Below are positions 30,118 through 37,765 of a DNA stretch of 46,405 bases, piece by piece. The stretch is from Verrucomicrobiota bacterium. GTDB taxonomy: Bacteria > Verrucomicrobiota > Verrucomicrobiia > Limisphaerales > BJHT01. Position numbers and translations under genes: made by a program. The stretch spans positions 1 to 46,405 of the forward strand of contig BJHT01000020.1 of the NCBI GenBank assembly GCA_014193395.1. Direction: 5' to 3'. The notes under the pieces are model-generated. The model saw only the letters and a program-made list of their open reading frames with translations, was not told the origin of the DNA and made no database searches. The first letter of the stretch is position 1. Each line of letters opens with the position of its first letter.

Positions 30118-30370
30118 GGGCGGAGAGTAATTAGTGATTAGTAATTAGTGGGGAGGGAGGGCGTTGGAATTTGGTAGGGGCGATCATGGGGGACCACCGG
30201 AATATGATGGACACGGAGCGGCGGAGCCGCAGCCAGAGCGGAGCGCGACCGGGGACCGCCCGCGCGCCAACATAGGCGCGACGCGCGCGGATTTTGCAGA
30301 GTTGCAGGGGAGAGCGTTTTCATTTCGCAGTGCGGGCGGCGGTGGTGGGAAAGATTTGGATTGGTCGTGG

Positions 30371-31474
30371 TCAGGACTTTCGGTCGCGGTGGAGTTGTTC
30401 GTACACGGCAAAGGTCGCGGTGGCGCAGGTGTCCCAACTGTTTCGCTCGACGGTGGCGCGGGCGGCGGGGCCGAGTTGGCGGGCGAGTGACGGATTTTCG
30501 GCAAGGGTTTGGAGGGCGGCGCGGAGGGTGGCGGGTTGCGCGGGGTCGCAGAGGAGGCCGTTGCGGCCGGGCGCGATCCATTCGGCGGCACCGATGTTTT
30601 GGCCAATGATGACGGGCAGTTCGGCGGCCATGGCTTCGGCGACGACGAGACCGAACGGGTCGTAGTCGGAGGGATAGACGAGCACGTCGGCAGCGCGGTA
30701 GCCGCGGGCGGGTTGTGGTTCGTAGCCGTGAAATTTCACGCGCGCGGTGACGCCGAGGCGGGTGGCAAGGTCGCGGTAGAAGTCGAGCTGGGAGCGGGTG
30801 ATGACGAGGAGTTCGGCGTTCGGAAAATGCGGGAGCTGTTCGAGGGTTTCGCGCAGGCCTTTCACCGCTTCGCCGATGAAGAGCCAGGTCCAGGTGCCGG
30901 GCGTGAGACGGAAATGCGCGCGGTTGGCAGCGCGTTCAGCGGCGTTGGCGGCGGGGCGGAAGGTGACGGTGTCGGTGCCGTGGTAGATGATGCTGGTGGG
31001 GCGGCTCCAGCCGTAGTGGGTGCGGATTTCGTCGGCGAAAATGCGCGAGATGGCGATGAGATGGCGGGCCCGAGTTTGTTGAAAAAAACGGCGCTCGAGC
31101 GGGATGACGACGAGCGGGAAGAGCCGCTGCCGCAGCGTGGTGGGCGGGAGGCGCGGGTATTTGGCGGCGTTGCACATGTGGCCGGTGATGAGGTCGGCGT
31201 GCCAGCAGGTGAGGCCCTGGGCGTGGATGAGATCGTAGTGCCGGCGCTGAAGCAGTCGCTCGGCGGCGGGGATAAAAGTGAGGACGGTGCTGAGGGCGTT
31301 GGCGCGGAGGGCGGGGACGCGTTGGAAGGCGAGGTTGGATTCGGGGGCGATGGCGAAGCGGTTGGCGTAGATGTGCAGGTCGCAGTGCTGGGCAAGGCGG
31401 CGCGCGAGTTCGACCGCGTATCGGCCGTGGCCGAAGTTGGGGTCGAAGTCGTGGACGACGAGGGCGACTTTCAT
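30371..31474 (-). CDS. GT4 glycosyltransferase
   Basis: The 367-residue product starts MKVALVVHDFDPNFGHGRYA and carries DLIHAQGLTCWHADLITGHM, SIIYHGTDTVTFRP and, in the donor domain, VLVYPSDYDPFGLVVAEAMA. The last is the E-X7-E-type motif with Asp in place of the first Glu. This is a standard GT4 retaining glycosyltransferase acting in the cytoplasm on a lipid-linked or nucleotide sugar. It lies 67 bases after the Wzy-like gene on the same strand and probably shares its transcript. The 253-base gap to the next glycosyltransferase (30118-30370) holds no gene, only AT-rich GTAATTAGTGATTAGTAATT and a GC-rich stretch. Confidence 0.88.
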   Translation of the reverse strand: MKVALVVHDFDPNFGHGRYAVELARRLAQHCDLHIYANRFAIAPESNLAFQRVPALRANALSTVLTFIPAAERLLQRRHYDLIHAQGLTCWHADLITGHMCNAAKYPRLPPTTLRQRLFPLVVIPLERRFFQQTRARHLIAISRIFADEIRTHYGWSRPTSIIYHGTDTVTFRPAANAAERAANRAHFRLTPGTWTWLFIGEAVKGLRETLEQLPHFPNAELLVITRSQLDFYRDLATRLGVTARVKFHGYEPQPARGYRAADVLVYPSDYDPFGLVVAEAMAAELPVIIGQNIGAAEWIAPGRNGLLCDPAQPATLRAALQTLAENPSLARQLGPAARATVERNSWDTCATATFAVYEQLHRDRKS

Positions 31475-31540
31475 GGGCGGGAGATCAGCGTCGTGAAAGA
31501 GCTGATAGCCGATCGTCTCGGAGCGATAGGCGATGGGGAT

Positions 31541-33004
31541 TCATCGTTTGGGACGGGTGTTTTTATCGGGCTGGTAGTAGAGGAATTTTTTCGCGGGCGC
31601 GGCGGGTGCGGCGGTGGTGGCGGGGTCGGGCGCGCTCTCGGTGAAGGTGCCTTTGGCTTGTTCGTCGGCGAGTTTTTGGAGGGTGCCGAGGAAGAACCAG
31701 GTCATGACGCCGAGGGGAATGCCGAGGAAGGGCGAGCCGCTGGGGAAGCCGATGACGGACATGAGAAAGCACGCGGCGCTGGGCAGAGCGATGGTGCCGA
31801 GCGGGGTGTCGTGAAGCTGCTTGAGGTGCTGGTAGCCGGTGCGCATCCCGACCCACAGGAGCCAGCCGAAGGCGACGAGTCCCACGATGCCGAAGTCCAC
31901 CATGAGCCGGCCGATGTCGCCGTCGGCCTGGACGAATTCGCGGTAGCCGGTGCGGAATTTGAGGAAGGTGGGAATGCTGTAGCCGCTCTTGCCGAGGCCG
32001 CCGCCGAAGGGATTTTCGCTGATGAAATCCAAGCCGATCCGGAAGGGAATCCAGTTGCGATAGAAGATGTCCTCGAGTTTGAAAACTTCGCCGAAGCGTT
32101 CGGCGGCGGCGCCCGAGGTGGCGATCGAGGCGATCTTGATGGCGGCGACGATGGCGACGGGGATGAGGATGAAATTCACGATGTTGCGGCGGTACCACGC
32201 GATGAGGACGAGGCCGACACCCAGCGTGATGAGCGACGTGCGCGAGCCGCTGAGGATCATGCCGTAGGTCATGGGGAGAACGCACAGGAAGATGAGGCGG
32301 CGTTCCCATTTCGGCGCGTCCGGCGCGGAGAGCAGGGCGACGGCGAAGATGATGACGTTGGCCAGCGTGCCGCCAAACGCGGCCGCGGAGACGAAGGTCG
32401 AGAAGGTGCGCATCTGGCCCGCGCCGCTGCTGCTGGCGTAGAAGCTGGTGATGTAGCGGCTGGCGTAGTCGGGATCTTCGGCCATCAGCTTTTTAATTTC
32501 GTCAGGCGTCTGGTACATCCCGTAAATCGAGACGATCACGCCGAGCAGGATGAGGAGATAGAAGTAGCCTTTTACCTGCACCAGGTTGCGGGTCATGTGG
32601 TAGCCGAGGCCGAAGGTGAGCGTGGCAAAGCACCAACCGCGCAGCGCTGCGAGCGACACTAGCAGCGGGGGATCGAAGGGGAGGACGAGGTAGATGAAGC
32701 ATATGAAGTAGAGTGCTCGGAGGGCGTTGCCCACGGAGCCGGGCGGGATGAACGAGACCCGGCTGCCTTTCTGCAGGAAGACCGCCGCGAGTGCGACGAT
32801 CAGCATGGCGTCGAAGAGCAGCGTGACGACCGGATGCGGGTAATGATTTTTGATCCAGCCGTGAAAAAAACCAACGGTGATCGCGAGCGCGACGGTGCCG
32901 TTGACTACGGGGCCGGAGCGGAGGAAGCCGAGAAATTTCTCAGCCAGCGACGGGCGCGGCGGCGCGGGCGGGAGCGTGGGGCTTTTGAAGGTGCGGGGTG
33001 TCAT
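31541..33004 (-). CDS. O-antigen ligase/polymerase (Wzy/WaaL-like) membrane protein
   Basis: The 487-residue product has about ten to eleven membrane helices. A long loop with FGGGLGKSGYSIPTFLKFRTGY (split here as FGGGLGKSGY and FLKFRTGYRE) and DGDIGRLMVDFGIVGLVAFG matches the periplasmic region of Wzy/WaaL proteins, where catalytic Arg and His residues normally lie. Polymerases of this class join repeat units or ligate glycans at the outer face of the inner membrane. The C-terminal tail (ATTAAPAAPAKKFLYYQPDK) is cytoplasmic. The ATG at 33004 (MTPRTFKS) is preferred over the frame to 33220. It is likely the polymerase for the polysaccharide exported by the 1326-5834 operon, although the two loci are 25 kb apart. 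Confidence 0.85.
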   Translation of the reverse strand: MTPRTFKSPTLPPAPPRPSLAEKFLGFLRSGPVVNGTVALAITVGFFHGWIKNHYPHPVVTLLFDAMLIVALAAVFLQKGSRVSFIPPGSVGNALRALYFICFIYLVLPFDPPLLVSLAALRGWCFATLTFGLGYHMTRNLVQVKGYFYLLILLGVIVSIYGMYQTPDEIKKLMAEDPDYASRYITSFYASSSGAGQMRTFSTFVSAAAFGGTLANVIIFAVALLSAPDAPKWERRLIFLCVLPMTYGMILSGSRTSLITLGVGLVLIAWYRRNIVNFILIPVAIVAAIKIASIATSGAAAERFGEVFKLEDIFYRNWIPFRIGLDFISENPFGGGLGKSGYSIPTFLKFRTGYREFVQADGDIGRLMVDFGIVGLVAFGWLLWVGMRTGYQHLKQLHDTPLGTIALPSAACFLMSVIGFPSGSPFLGIPLGVMTWFFLGTLQKLADEQAKGTFTESAPDPATTAAPAAPAKKFLYYQPDKNTRPKR

Positions 33005-33841
33005 CCGTGGTGAAGGGGGGAGGCTTTGAGGAGTTGCGCGAAGGCGTGGCACCCGCACCGGCGTGGCGCGGCGGAGCCGGAACCAAGGGGGGCGGGGAAT
33101 TGCACCACAGAGACTCGCTGAACAAAGAGATTGAAATTCGCTGGGTTTTCTATGCACCACAACTCTGCAAAATCTTCGGGTGCCGCGAGGATCTTGCCGC
33201 GCCCTTGGCCGTCCGCCCACGACGTAAGAATTGTTTCCAACGCTTGGCTCTTCGTCCCGGAGGGACCCCGCAGGAAATTAGCCGGGGGCCAGCCCGCGCA
33301 GCGGGCGTGGCCCCCGGTTGGGCCGCCGAACGGGCCATGCCCCAGCGGGGCATCGAAGAAGTTTTTGGTGGCGTCCTCCGCGCAGCATTTCCGCCACCAC
33401 GCGTCGCCTCGGGCCCTTTTCTTCGATGCCCCGCTGGGGCACGGAGCCACATGGCACGGTTTCCGGGGGCGGCGTCCGCTGGGGCGGACTTGCCCCCGGC
33501 TAATCTCCTCCGGCGTCCCTCCGGGACGGGAACCGGGAGTGCCCGCGCGCAGTGCGGCGGCAGTGCGCAGGTAGTGCGGAGGTCGTCCGCATGTTCCGCC
33601 GCTCGCTTGCCGCCCCACGCGGTACGACCGGGGACCGCCCGGTCTCCGCTTCGCTTGCGGCCCCGCCGCCCTGTGTTCATCGGGTCGCTGCGGTGCAATT
33701 CCGTTTGCCCGCAGTTTCCAGAGACGACTTTGAAAGAGGGTGGTGCCGCGCTCGCTGCGGAAGCCCGGAGAATTTTTCCTCACTCCGTTGGTCATGTGTT
33801 TGCCTTCATGAAGTCTGTGGTTTTCGTTAGCGTGGCGCGGA
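33005..33841. other. Gene-poor 837-bp space with a nested inverted repeat
   Basis: No real gene is visible although long frames exist on both strands, as expected for high-GC repeats. The central part is the element at 33252-33528. To its right, short units AGTGCGGCGGCAGTGCGCAG and GTAGTGCGGAGG recur (about 33538-33580), and ACCGGGGACCGCCCG near 33628 also occurs near 30250. Confidence 0.65.
33252..33528. repeat. 277-bp nested inverted repeat
   Basis: The outer arms (from TCGTCCCGGAGGGACC to GTCCCTCCGGGACGG, about 39 bases each, including CCCCCGGCTAAT on the right) are imperfect inverted repeats. An inner pair at 33338-33360 and 33419-33441 is a perfect 23-bp inverted repeat containing TGCCCCAGCGGGGCATCGAA. 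The arms themselves contain small palindromes (GTCCCGGAGGGAC, TGCCCCAGCGGGGCA). No coding role is evident. It lies between the Wzy-like gene and the third glycosyltransferase. Confidence 0.88.
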
Positions 33842-35008
33842 TCATTCGCGGAAGCGCGCGGGGAGACAAGTGGTGTAGATGCGTTCGAGTTGGCGCGTGA
33901 GCGGCGTGATGCCAAAGCGCGCGGGAGTGCGGGTGCGCGCGGTTTCGCCCCATGCGCGCAGGAGGGCGGGCTGCGCGAGGAGTTCGGCGAGCGCGTGGTC
34001 GAGCGCGGCCTGGTCGCCGACGGGCACGAGGCGGCCGGTCTGGCCGTCGGCGATGATCGCGCTCGGGCCGTGGCTGGCGAAGGCGAGGACGGGGCGGCCG
34101 AGCGTCTGGGCTTCGGCGACGGCGAGGCCGAAGTCTTCGTCGAGCGCGGGGTGGAGGACGAGTTCGCTGGCGGCGAGGAGGCCGTGGACATCGGCGTCGC
34201 TGATGAAACCGGGGAAGCGGACGCGGTTCGCGAGGCCGAGTTTTTGCGTAAGATTTTTCAGTTCGGCGAGGTAGCCGGTTTCGAGGCCGAACATTTCGCC
34301 GCCGATGATGACGCCCTGCACGTCGCGGTGCGCGAGCGGCAGCGTCGCTAGGGCGCGGAGAAAATATTCCTGTCCCTTGAAGCGTTGCATTCGCGCGGCC
34401 ATGCAAATCCAGCGCGCGGTGGGTTCGAGTTGGAAGCGCGTGGCGAGCGCGGCGCGCGGTGTTCCGTGCGCGAGGTGCGCGGCGTCCACGCCGGGCCAGA
34501 GCAGGCTGGTGAGGTGGCCGTGGGCGATGAAGTGGTCGGCGGTGCGGGCGCAATTGGCGACGACGTGCGCGGCGGGAATGCGATGAATGGCCGACGTGGC
34601 GAGGCCGGGGCGTTCGGCGGTGTGAACGGTCCAGACGACCGGGATGCCGCGTGGCCACGCGGCGAGTCCGCCGTAAACATGGGCGCGAAAACCGTTGTCG
34701 TGGACGAGGTCGATCTGTTCGTCCCGGAGCAGCGCGCTGAGGGCGAGGATGGTCTCGGCGACGGCGGGGACGTTGCGCATCCGGTGCGCGGTGTGGACGT
34801 GGACGGGCACGTCGAGTTCGCGGAGGCGGTCGGTAAGGGGACCGGGGCGGAGTTGAAAAACCTGCGGGCGGAAGCGGGTGCGGTCGAGGTGGCGGAGGAA
34901 ATTGAGCAGGTAAACTTCCGCGCCGCCGATTTCGCCGACGCAGGAAACCCAGAGGATTTTCGCCGGGCTTGGGGCGGCGGCGGATTTTTTTTCGGCGGAG
35001 AAACTCAT
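33842..35008 (-). CDS. GT4 glycosyltransferase
   Basis: The 388-residue product has KILWVSCVGEIGGAEVYLLN at the acceptor side, VPVVWTVHTAERPG in the middle and RWICMAARMQRFKGQEYFLR at the start of the donor domain. LVLHPALDEDFGLAVAEAQT carries a full E-X7-E pair. This is a classical GT4 enzyme. The frame is open to 35197, but the 63 extra residues are His/Pro/Ala-rich and unlike the family, so the ATG at 35008 (MSFSAEKK) is preferred. It is the first gene of the leftward polysaccharide block. Confidence 0.88.
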   Translation of the reverse strand: MSFSAEKKSAAAPSPAKILWVSCVGEIGGAEVYLLNFLRHLDRTRFRPQVFQLRPGPLTDRLRELDVPVHVHTAHRMRNVPAVAETILALSALLRDEQIDLVHDNGFRAHVYGGLAAWPRGIPVVWTVHTAERPGLATSAIHRIPAAHVVANCARTADHFIAHGHLTSLLWPGVDAAHLAHGTPRAALATRFQLEPTARWICMAARMQRFKGQEYFLRALATLPLAHRDVQGVIIGGEMFGLETGYLAELKNLTQKLGLANRVRFPGFISDADVHGLLAASELVLHPALDEDFGLAVAEAQTLGRPVLAFASHGPSAIIADGQTGRLVPVGDQAALDHALAELLAQPALLRAWGETARTRTPARFGITPLTRQLERIYTTCLPARFRE

Positions 35009-35266
35009 GGCCGATGGCGGCCGCGAGTGGGCGTGCCGCCGCGCGGGCGACGGACCGAGGGGCGTCGCCGGGTGGGCGTGTTCTTCCGCTGGGTGCGCAT
35101 GGTCAGCGGCGGGAGCATCCAGTGCGGTTTTCAAAAAGTCGCTTTCAAAGTGGGCATGGGCGGAGTCGCGCGGTGCCGGCGGCGTTGCGCCGGACACGCG
35201 GGGAAGCCCAGAGGAAGAACGGAAGGTTGGGGCGTGGGCTTGAGGGGGAAGGGGGGCGGAGGAGGA

Positions 35267-35312
35267 GGCAGGAGACAGGAGACAGGAGACAGGAGGCAGG
35301 AGTCAGGAGGCA
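35267..35312. repeat. Tandem GGAGACA heptamer, about seven units
   Basis: Units GGAGGCA, GGAGACA, GGAGACA, GGAGACA, GGAGGCA, GGAGTCA and GGAGGCA follow each other without gaps. They lie in the 368-base space between the glycosyltransferase and the toxin gene, where no gene is seen. The same heptamer recurs inside the DUF1549/1553 coding region near 16730. Confidence 0.85.
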
Positions 35313-35376
35313 GCGAACACGCAGTTTGAAATGTATTCCTACTGCGGGGAGCGAATTCCTTCGGCGTCAGTGAACT

Positions 35377-35889
35377 TCAGATTTTACTGGGTCCTCGGGA
35401 ATCTTCACCGACCGAAGTGAGGAGCGCTTTCTCTAAAGCGGGGCTGACAAAAAACCGGGCTTGGGTGCGCAAACGGGCGATCTGCTCGTGTAGCGAGGTA
35501 ATCCGTCCGGTTTGTTTCCCTCTCCGCAATATCCCCAGCGCCCCGGTGTAGGCGAGGCCAAGGTCGCTGGCCCACCGCCGTGCCGCAGACTCGTCCAAGA
35601 GCACCAACGAAGCTCGCATCTCCAGCGCGAGCGTAAGCGCTTCGGCTTCGCCCAGGTCCAGACTCGCCGCGAGATCGTTCCGCACCGGGTTCGTGCGTGG
35701 CAGCACGCGCAGCCAGCCGGTTGCAATGGCGGTTTCGCTCGCTGTGCGCGCGGTGCTGTCGGGGTGGCGGTGGAGTTCTGCGCGCACTGCGGCGGGAATG
35801 ATGACTTGGCCGAGTTGTTCCCGGACCAGTTCCAAGTGGCCGATGATCGCCAGATTGGAAAGCGGCGAGGTGTTACTGACCACCAGCAT
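35377..35889 (-). CDS. DUF3368 (PIN-like) toxin
   Basis: The 170-residue product starts MLVVSNTSPLSNLAIIGHLE, with the NTSPL/I block that replaces the first Asp region of PIN RNases in DUF3368. LDLGEAEALTLALE holds the central conserved Glu, and LVLLDESAARRWASDLGL the Asp-rich block that completes the metal site. It is probably an RNase toxin, held by the antitoxin encoded just upstream. Its start overlaps the antitoxin end by 17 bases. The pair is inserted between polysaccharide genes. Confidence 0.88.
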   Translation of the reverse strand: MLVVSNTSPLSNLAIIGHLELVREQLGQVIIPAAVRAELHRHPDSTARTASETAIATGWLRVLPRTNPVRNDLAASLDLGEAEALTLALEMRASLVLLDESAARRWASDLGLAYTGALGILRRGKQTGRITSLHEQIARLRTQARFFVSPALEKALLTSVGEDSRGPSKI

Positions 35890-36127
35890 AGCGAAGGTCG
35901 GCGGCGAGGTCTTCGGCGGTGTAGTGGCGCGGGATGTTGCGCTCGCCCAGCGCGACGCCGAAAGCGAACCGGTCCAGCTTCGCCAGGCGTGCGGCCTGCC
36001 CGAGGGAGAGCCAACCGTTGGCGTAGTAGCGGCAGGCGAGTTCGATCTGCATGTGGCGTTCGCGCTCGCCGGGACCGAGCGGCAGGCTGTCGAGTGCTTG
36101 CTCGTCGAAGTCGAGGGTGATGCTCAT
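35873..36127 (-). CDS. UPF0175 family antitoxin
   Basis: The 84-residue product reads ACRYYANGWLSLGQAARLAK and RFAFGVALGERNIPRHY, the helix-turn-helix and following block of UPF0175 proteins, which are paired with DUF3368 toxins. The end (TAEDLAADLRYAGG) is the toxin-binding tail. It probably both neutralises the toxin and represses its own operon. The start ATG at 36127 is well placed. Confidence 0.88.
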   Translation of the reverse strand: MSITLDFDEQALDSLPLGPGERERHMQIELACRYYANGWLSLGQAARLAKLDRFAFGVALGERNIPRHYTAEDLAADLRYAGGQ

Positions 36128-36214
36128 GGCGCGGACAGTATTCTCCGACCGCAGGCTGAAGCAAGCGGACGCCGGATTTTCTTCCGGTCACGGGCGCATC
36201 GGCGCGCTGGCGTT

Positions 36215-36370
36215 GTGGCGCAGACTTCCAAGTCTGCTGTATCGCGGGTTTCCAAACCCGCAGGATGTCCGGCGACCGGAAACGCCTCGAGAAGACGCAC
36301 GCGCTGCTGACTGCGTTGCTCCTGCCGATTTGGAAATCGGCGATACAGCAGGTTTGGAAACCTGCGCTAC
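36215..36370. repeat. 156-bp inverted-repeat element with four TTCCAA mini-hairpins
   Basis: Each arm of about 50 bases holds two small palindromes. Left: CAGACTTCCAAGTCTG and GCGGGTTTCCAAACCCGC. Right: GCCGATTTGGAAATCGGC and GCAGGTTTGGAAACCTGC. The arms are inverted copies, sharing GTATCGC and its complement between the palindromes. Where the arms differ, the differences are in pairs that keep each small palindrome intact. A half-copy is at 17051-17097. It lies between the antitoxin gene and the FkbM gene, in a 473-base space with no other feature. Confidence 0.92.
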
Positions 36371-36600
36371 GAGGGCAGGGCGCCGATGCGCCTTGTCGGT
36401 AATAATTCCGGGCTTGTCGAGCCGCGCATGGCTGAATTCCTGAAACGAACTCGATGGCGCTGGGTGCGCTCACTTCGAGATCACGGGCGTTCCCAAAAGC
36501 TTTCCCCTTGAGCCGCGCCCGCTTTTCGCCGTTGCACGGGGAATGTGCTGACGACGGCGGGAGATTCTTTTACCCTGCTCTCCGGTCGTCAGTCACTCCC

Positions 36601-37497
36601 ATGCGCGCAACCGAATACTTGAACAAGCCGGAATATTGGTTCCGGCCGTGGCAGGTCGTGCGGCGGGTGGCGCGGCAATGGGGGCGGCACGAAGCGGTCG
36701 AGGAGGTCCGGCTGCCGTGGGGGATGCGGCTGCGGATTCGACCGGGGGAAATCATCGGCCGGGCGATCTGGCAGACGGGCCTGTACGACTTGGCGGTGAG
36801 TGAAACCATCGCGCGCCTGCTCCAGCCGGGCGATCGGGCCATCGATGCCGGCGCGAACCTTGGCTACATGACGGGGATCATGGCGTGGCGTGTGGGGGAG
36901 CGCGGGCGGGTGTGGAGTTTCGAGCCGCATCCGGAGCTGGTGGCGGAGTTGCGCGCGAATGTCGGACTTTGGGGGGCGGCGGGGGCGGCGGTGCGGGTGG
37001 TGGCGAAGGCGTTGGGCGAGACGGAGGGCGAGGCGACGCTGGTGCAGACGGCGGAGTTTGCGCAGAATCGCGGGACGTCGTCGGTCGTGGCGGGCGAAGT
37101 CGTGGAAAAAGCGGAAGAACGGCGATTTTCGGTGGAATTAACCCGCTTGGATTCGATCTGTAGCGGTGAAGCCAGCTTTGCGTTGCTGAAGATTGATGTC
37201 GAAGGCGGCGAGCTGGCGGTGCTGAGGGGGGCGGCGGGTCTGCTGCGGGCGCGGCGGATTCGGCAGGTGGTTTTTGAAGAGCATGATCGCTATCCGACGC
37301 CGGTGACCAACTTGCTGGAGGCCAATGGCTTCGAGGTTTTCCGGTTGGTGAAGGGCCTGCTCGGTCCGGGGCTGATCCCGGCGGGCGAACCGGCGCGCGG
37401 TCCGGCCTGGGCACCGCCGAGCTATCTGGCCACCCTGGATCCGGCGGGGGCGCGGCAGGCGCTCAGCGGGCGCGGGTGGCGGGTGCTCGGGTGGTGA
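36601..37497 (+). CDS. FkbM family methyltransferase
   Basis: The 298-residue product has the SAM-binding motif DRAIDAGANLGYMTGIMAWR (about 80-99), FEPHPELVAELRANV as the acidic end of the second strand, and the FkbM-specific LLKIDVEGGELAVLRGAAGL (about 196-215), followed by VFEEHDRYP. FkbM proteins methylate hydroxyl groups on sugars or polyketides; beside glycosyltransferases this one probably modifies the polysaccharide. It is read rightward, opposite to the glycosyltransferases. The ATG at 36601 is preferred over the longer frame to 36454. Confidence 0.9.
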   Translation: MRATEYLNKPEYWFRPWQVVRRVARQWGRHEAVEEVRLPWGMRLRIRPGEIIGRAIWQTGLYDLAVSETIARLLQPGDRAIDAGANLGYMTGIMAWRVGERGRVWSFEPHPELVAELRANVGLWGAAGAAVRVVAKALGETEGEATLVQTAEFAQNRGTSSVVAGEVVEKAEERRFSVELTRLDSICSGEASFALLKIDVEGGELAVLRGAAGLLRARRIRQVVFEEHDRYPTPVTNLLEANGFEVFRLVKGLLGPGLIPAGEPARGPAWAPPSYLATLDPAGARQALSGRGWRVLGW

Positions 37498-37515
37498 GGC
37501 GGGACGATTCCACCG

Positions 37516-37765
37516 GCAACCGCAGCCGAGCGCGGACCAAGCCCATGAGCCGCCGATAATTCCCGCAGATTCAAGGCGACCACAGATGGGGATTTCACTC
37601 TGTGGCTACCCTGAATCTGCAGGAGGCTCTTGGAAAGCTCCCGCCGCCAGCCGCAGACGAACGCGGACCCCACCCATGAACCGCCGAGACCTCCCGCAGA
37701 TTCAAGGCGACCACAGATGGGGATTTCAATCTGTGGTCGCCCTGAATCTGCGGGAGCTTCGCGCA
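37516..37765 (+). repeat. Two direct copies of a hairpin element, CGCAGATTCAAGGCGACCAC type
   Basis: Unit 1 is about 37516-37635 and unit 2 about 37645-37765, in the same orientation, both starting with a CGCAGmCGAnCGCGGACC-like lead and ending AAAGCTCCC. Each has a strong hairpin; in unit 2 the arms 37690-37717 and 37728-37755 pair at 27 of 28 positions around GGGGATTTCA. In unit 1 the right arm has a few changes (GTGGCTACC instead of GTGGTCGCC). They lie just downstream of the FkbM gene. Confidence 0.88.

Noticed and set aside
30509-32662. 717-codon open frame on the + strand
   Set aside because: It runs antisense through a GT4 gene and the Wzy-like gene, both with recognisable motifs; its product is Gly/Glu/Asp-rich without family features.
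33001-34191. 396-codon open frame on the - strand
   Set aside because: It covers the nested repeat and overlaps the end of a glycosyltransferase in another frame; low-complexity product.
35009-35197. His/Pro-rich N-terminal extension of the third glycosyltransferase as a metal-binding domain
   Set aside because: Composition is that of random high-GC sequence, with no start signal or family match; the ATG at 35008 begins the conserved fold.
37516-37765. Two direct repeats considered as a CRISPR or attachment site pair
   Set aside because: No integrase or cas gene nearby, and the units are hairpins with no gene between them.
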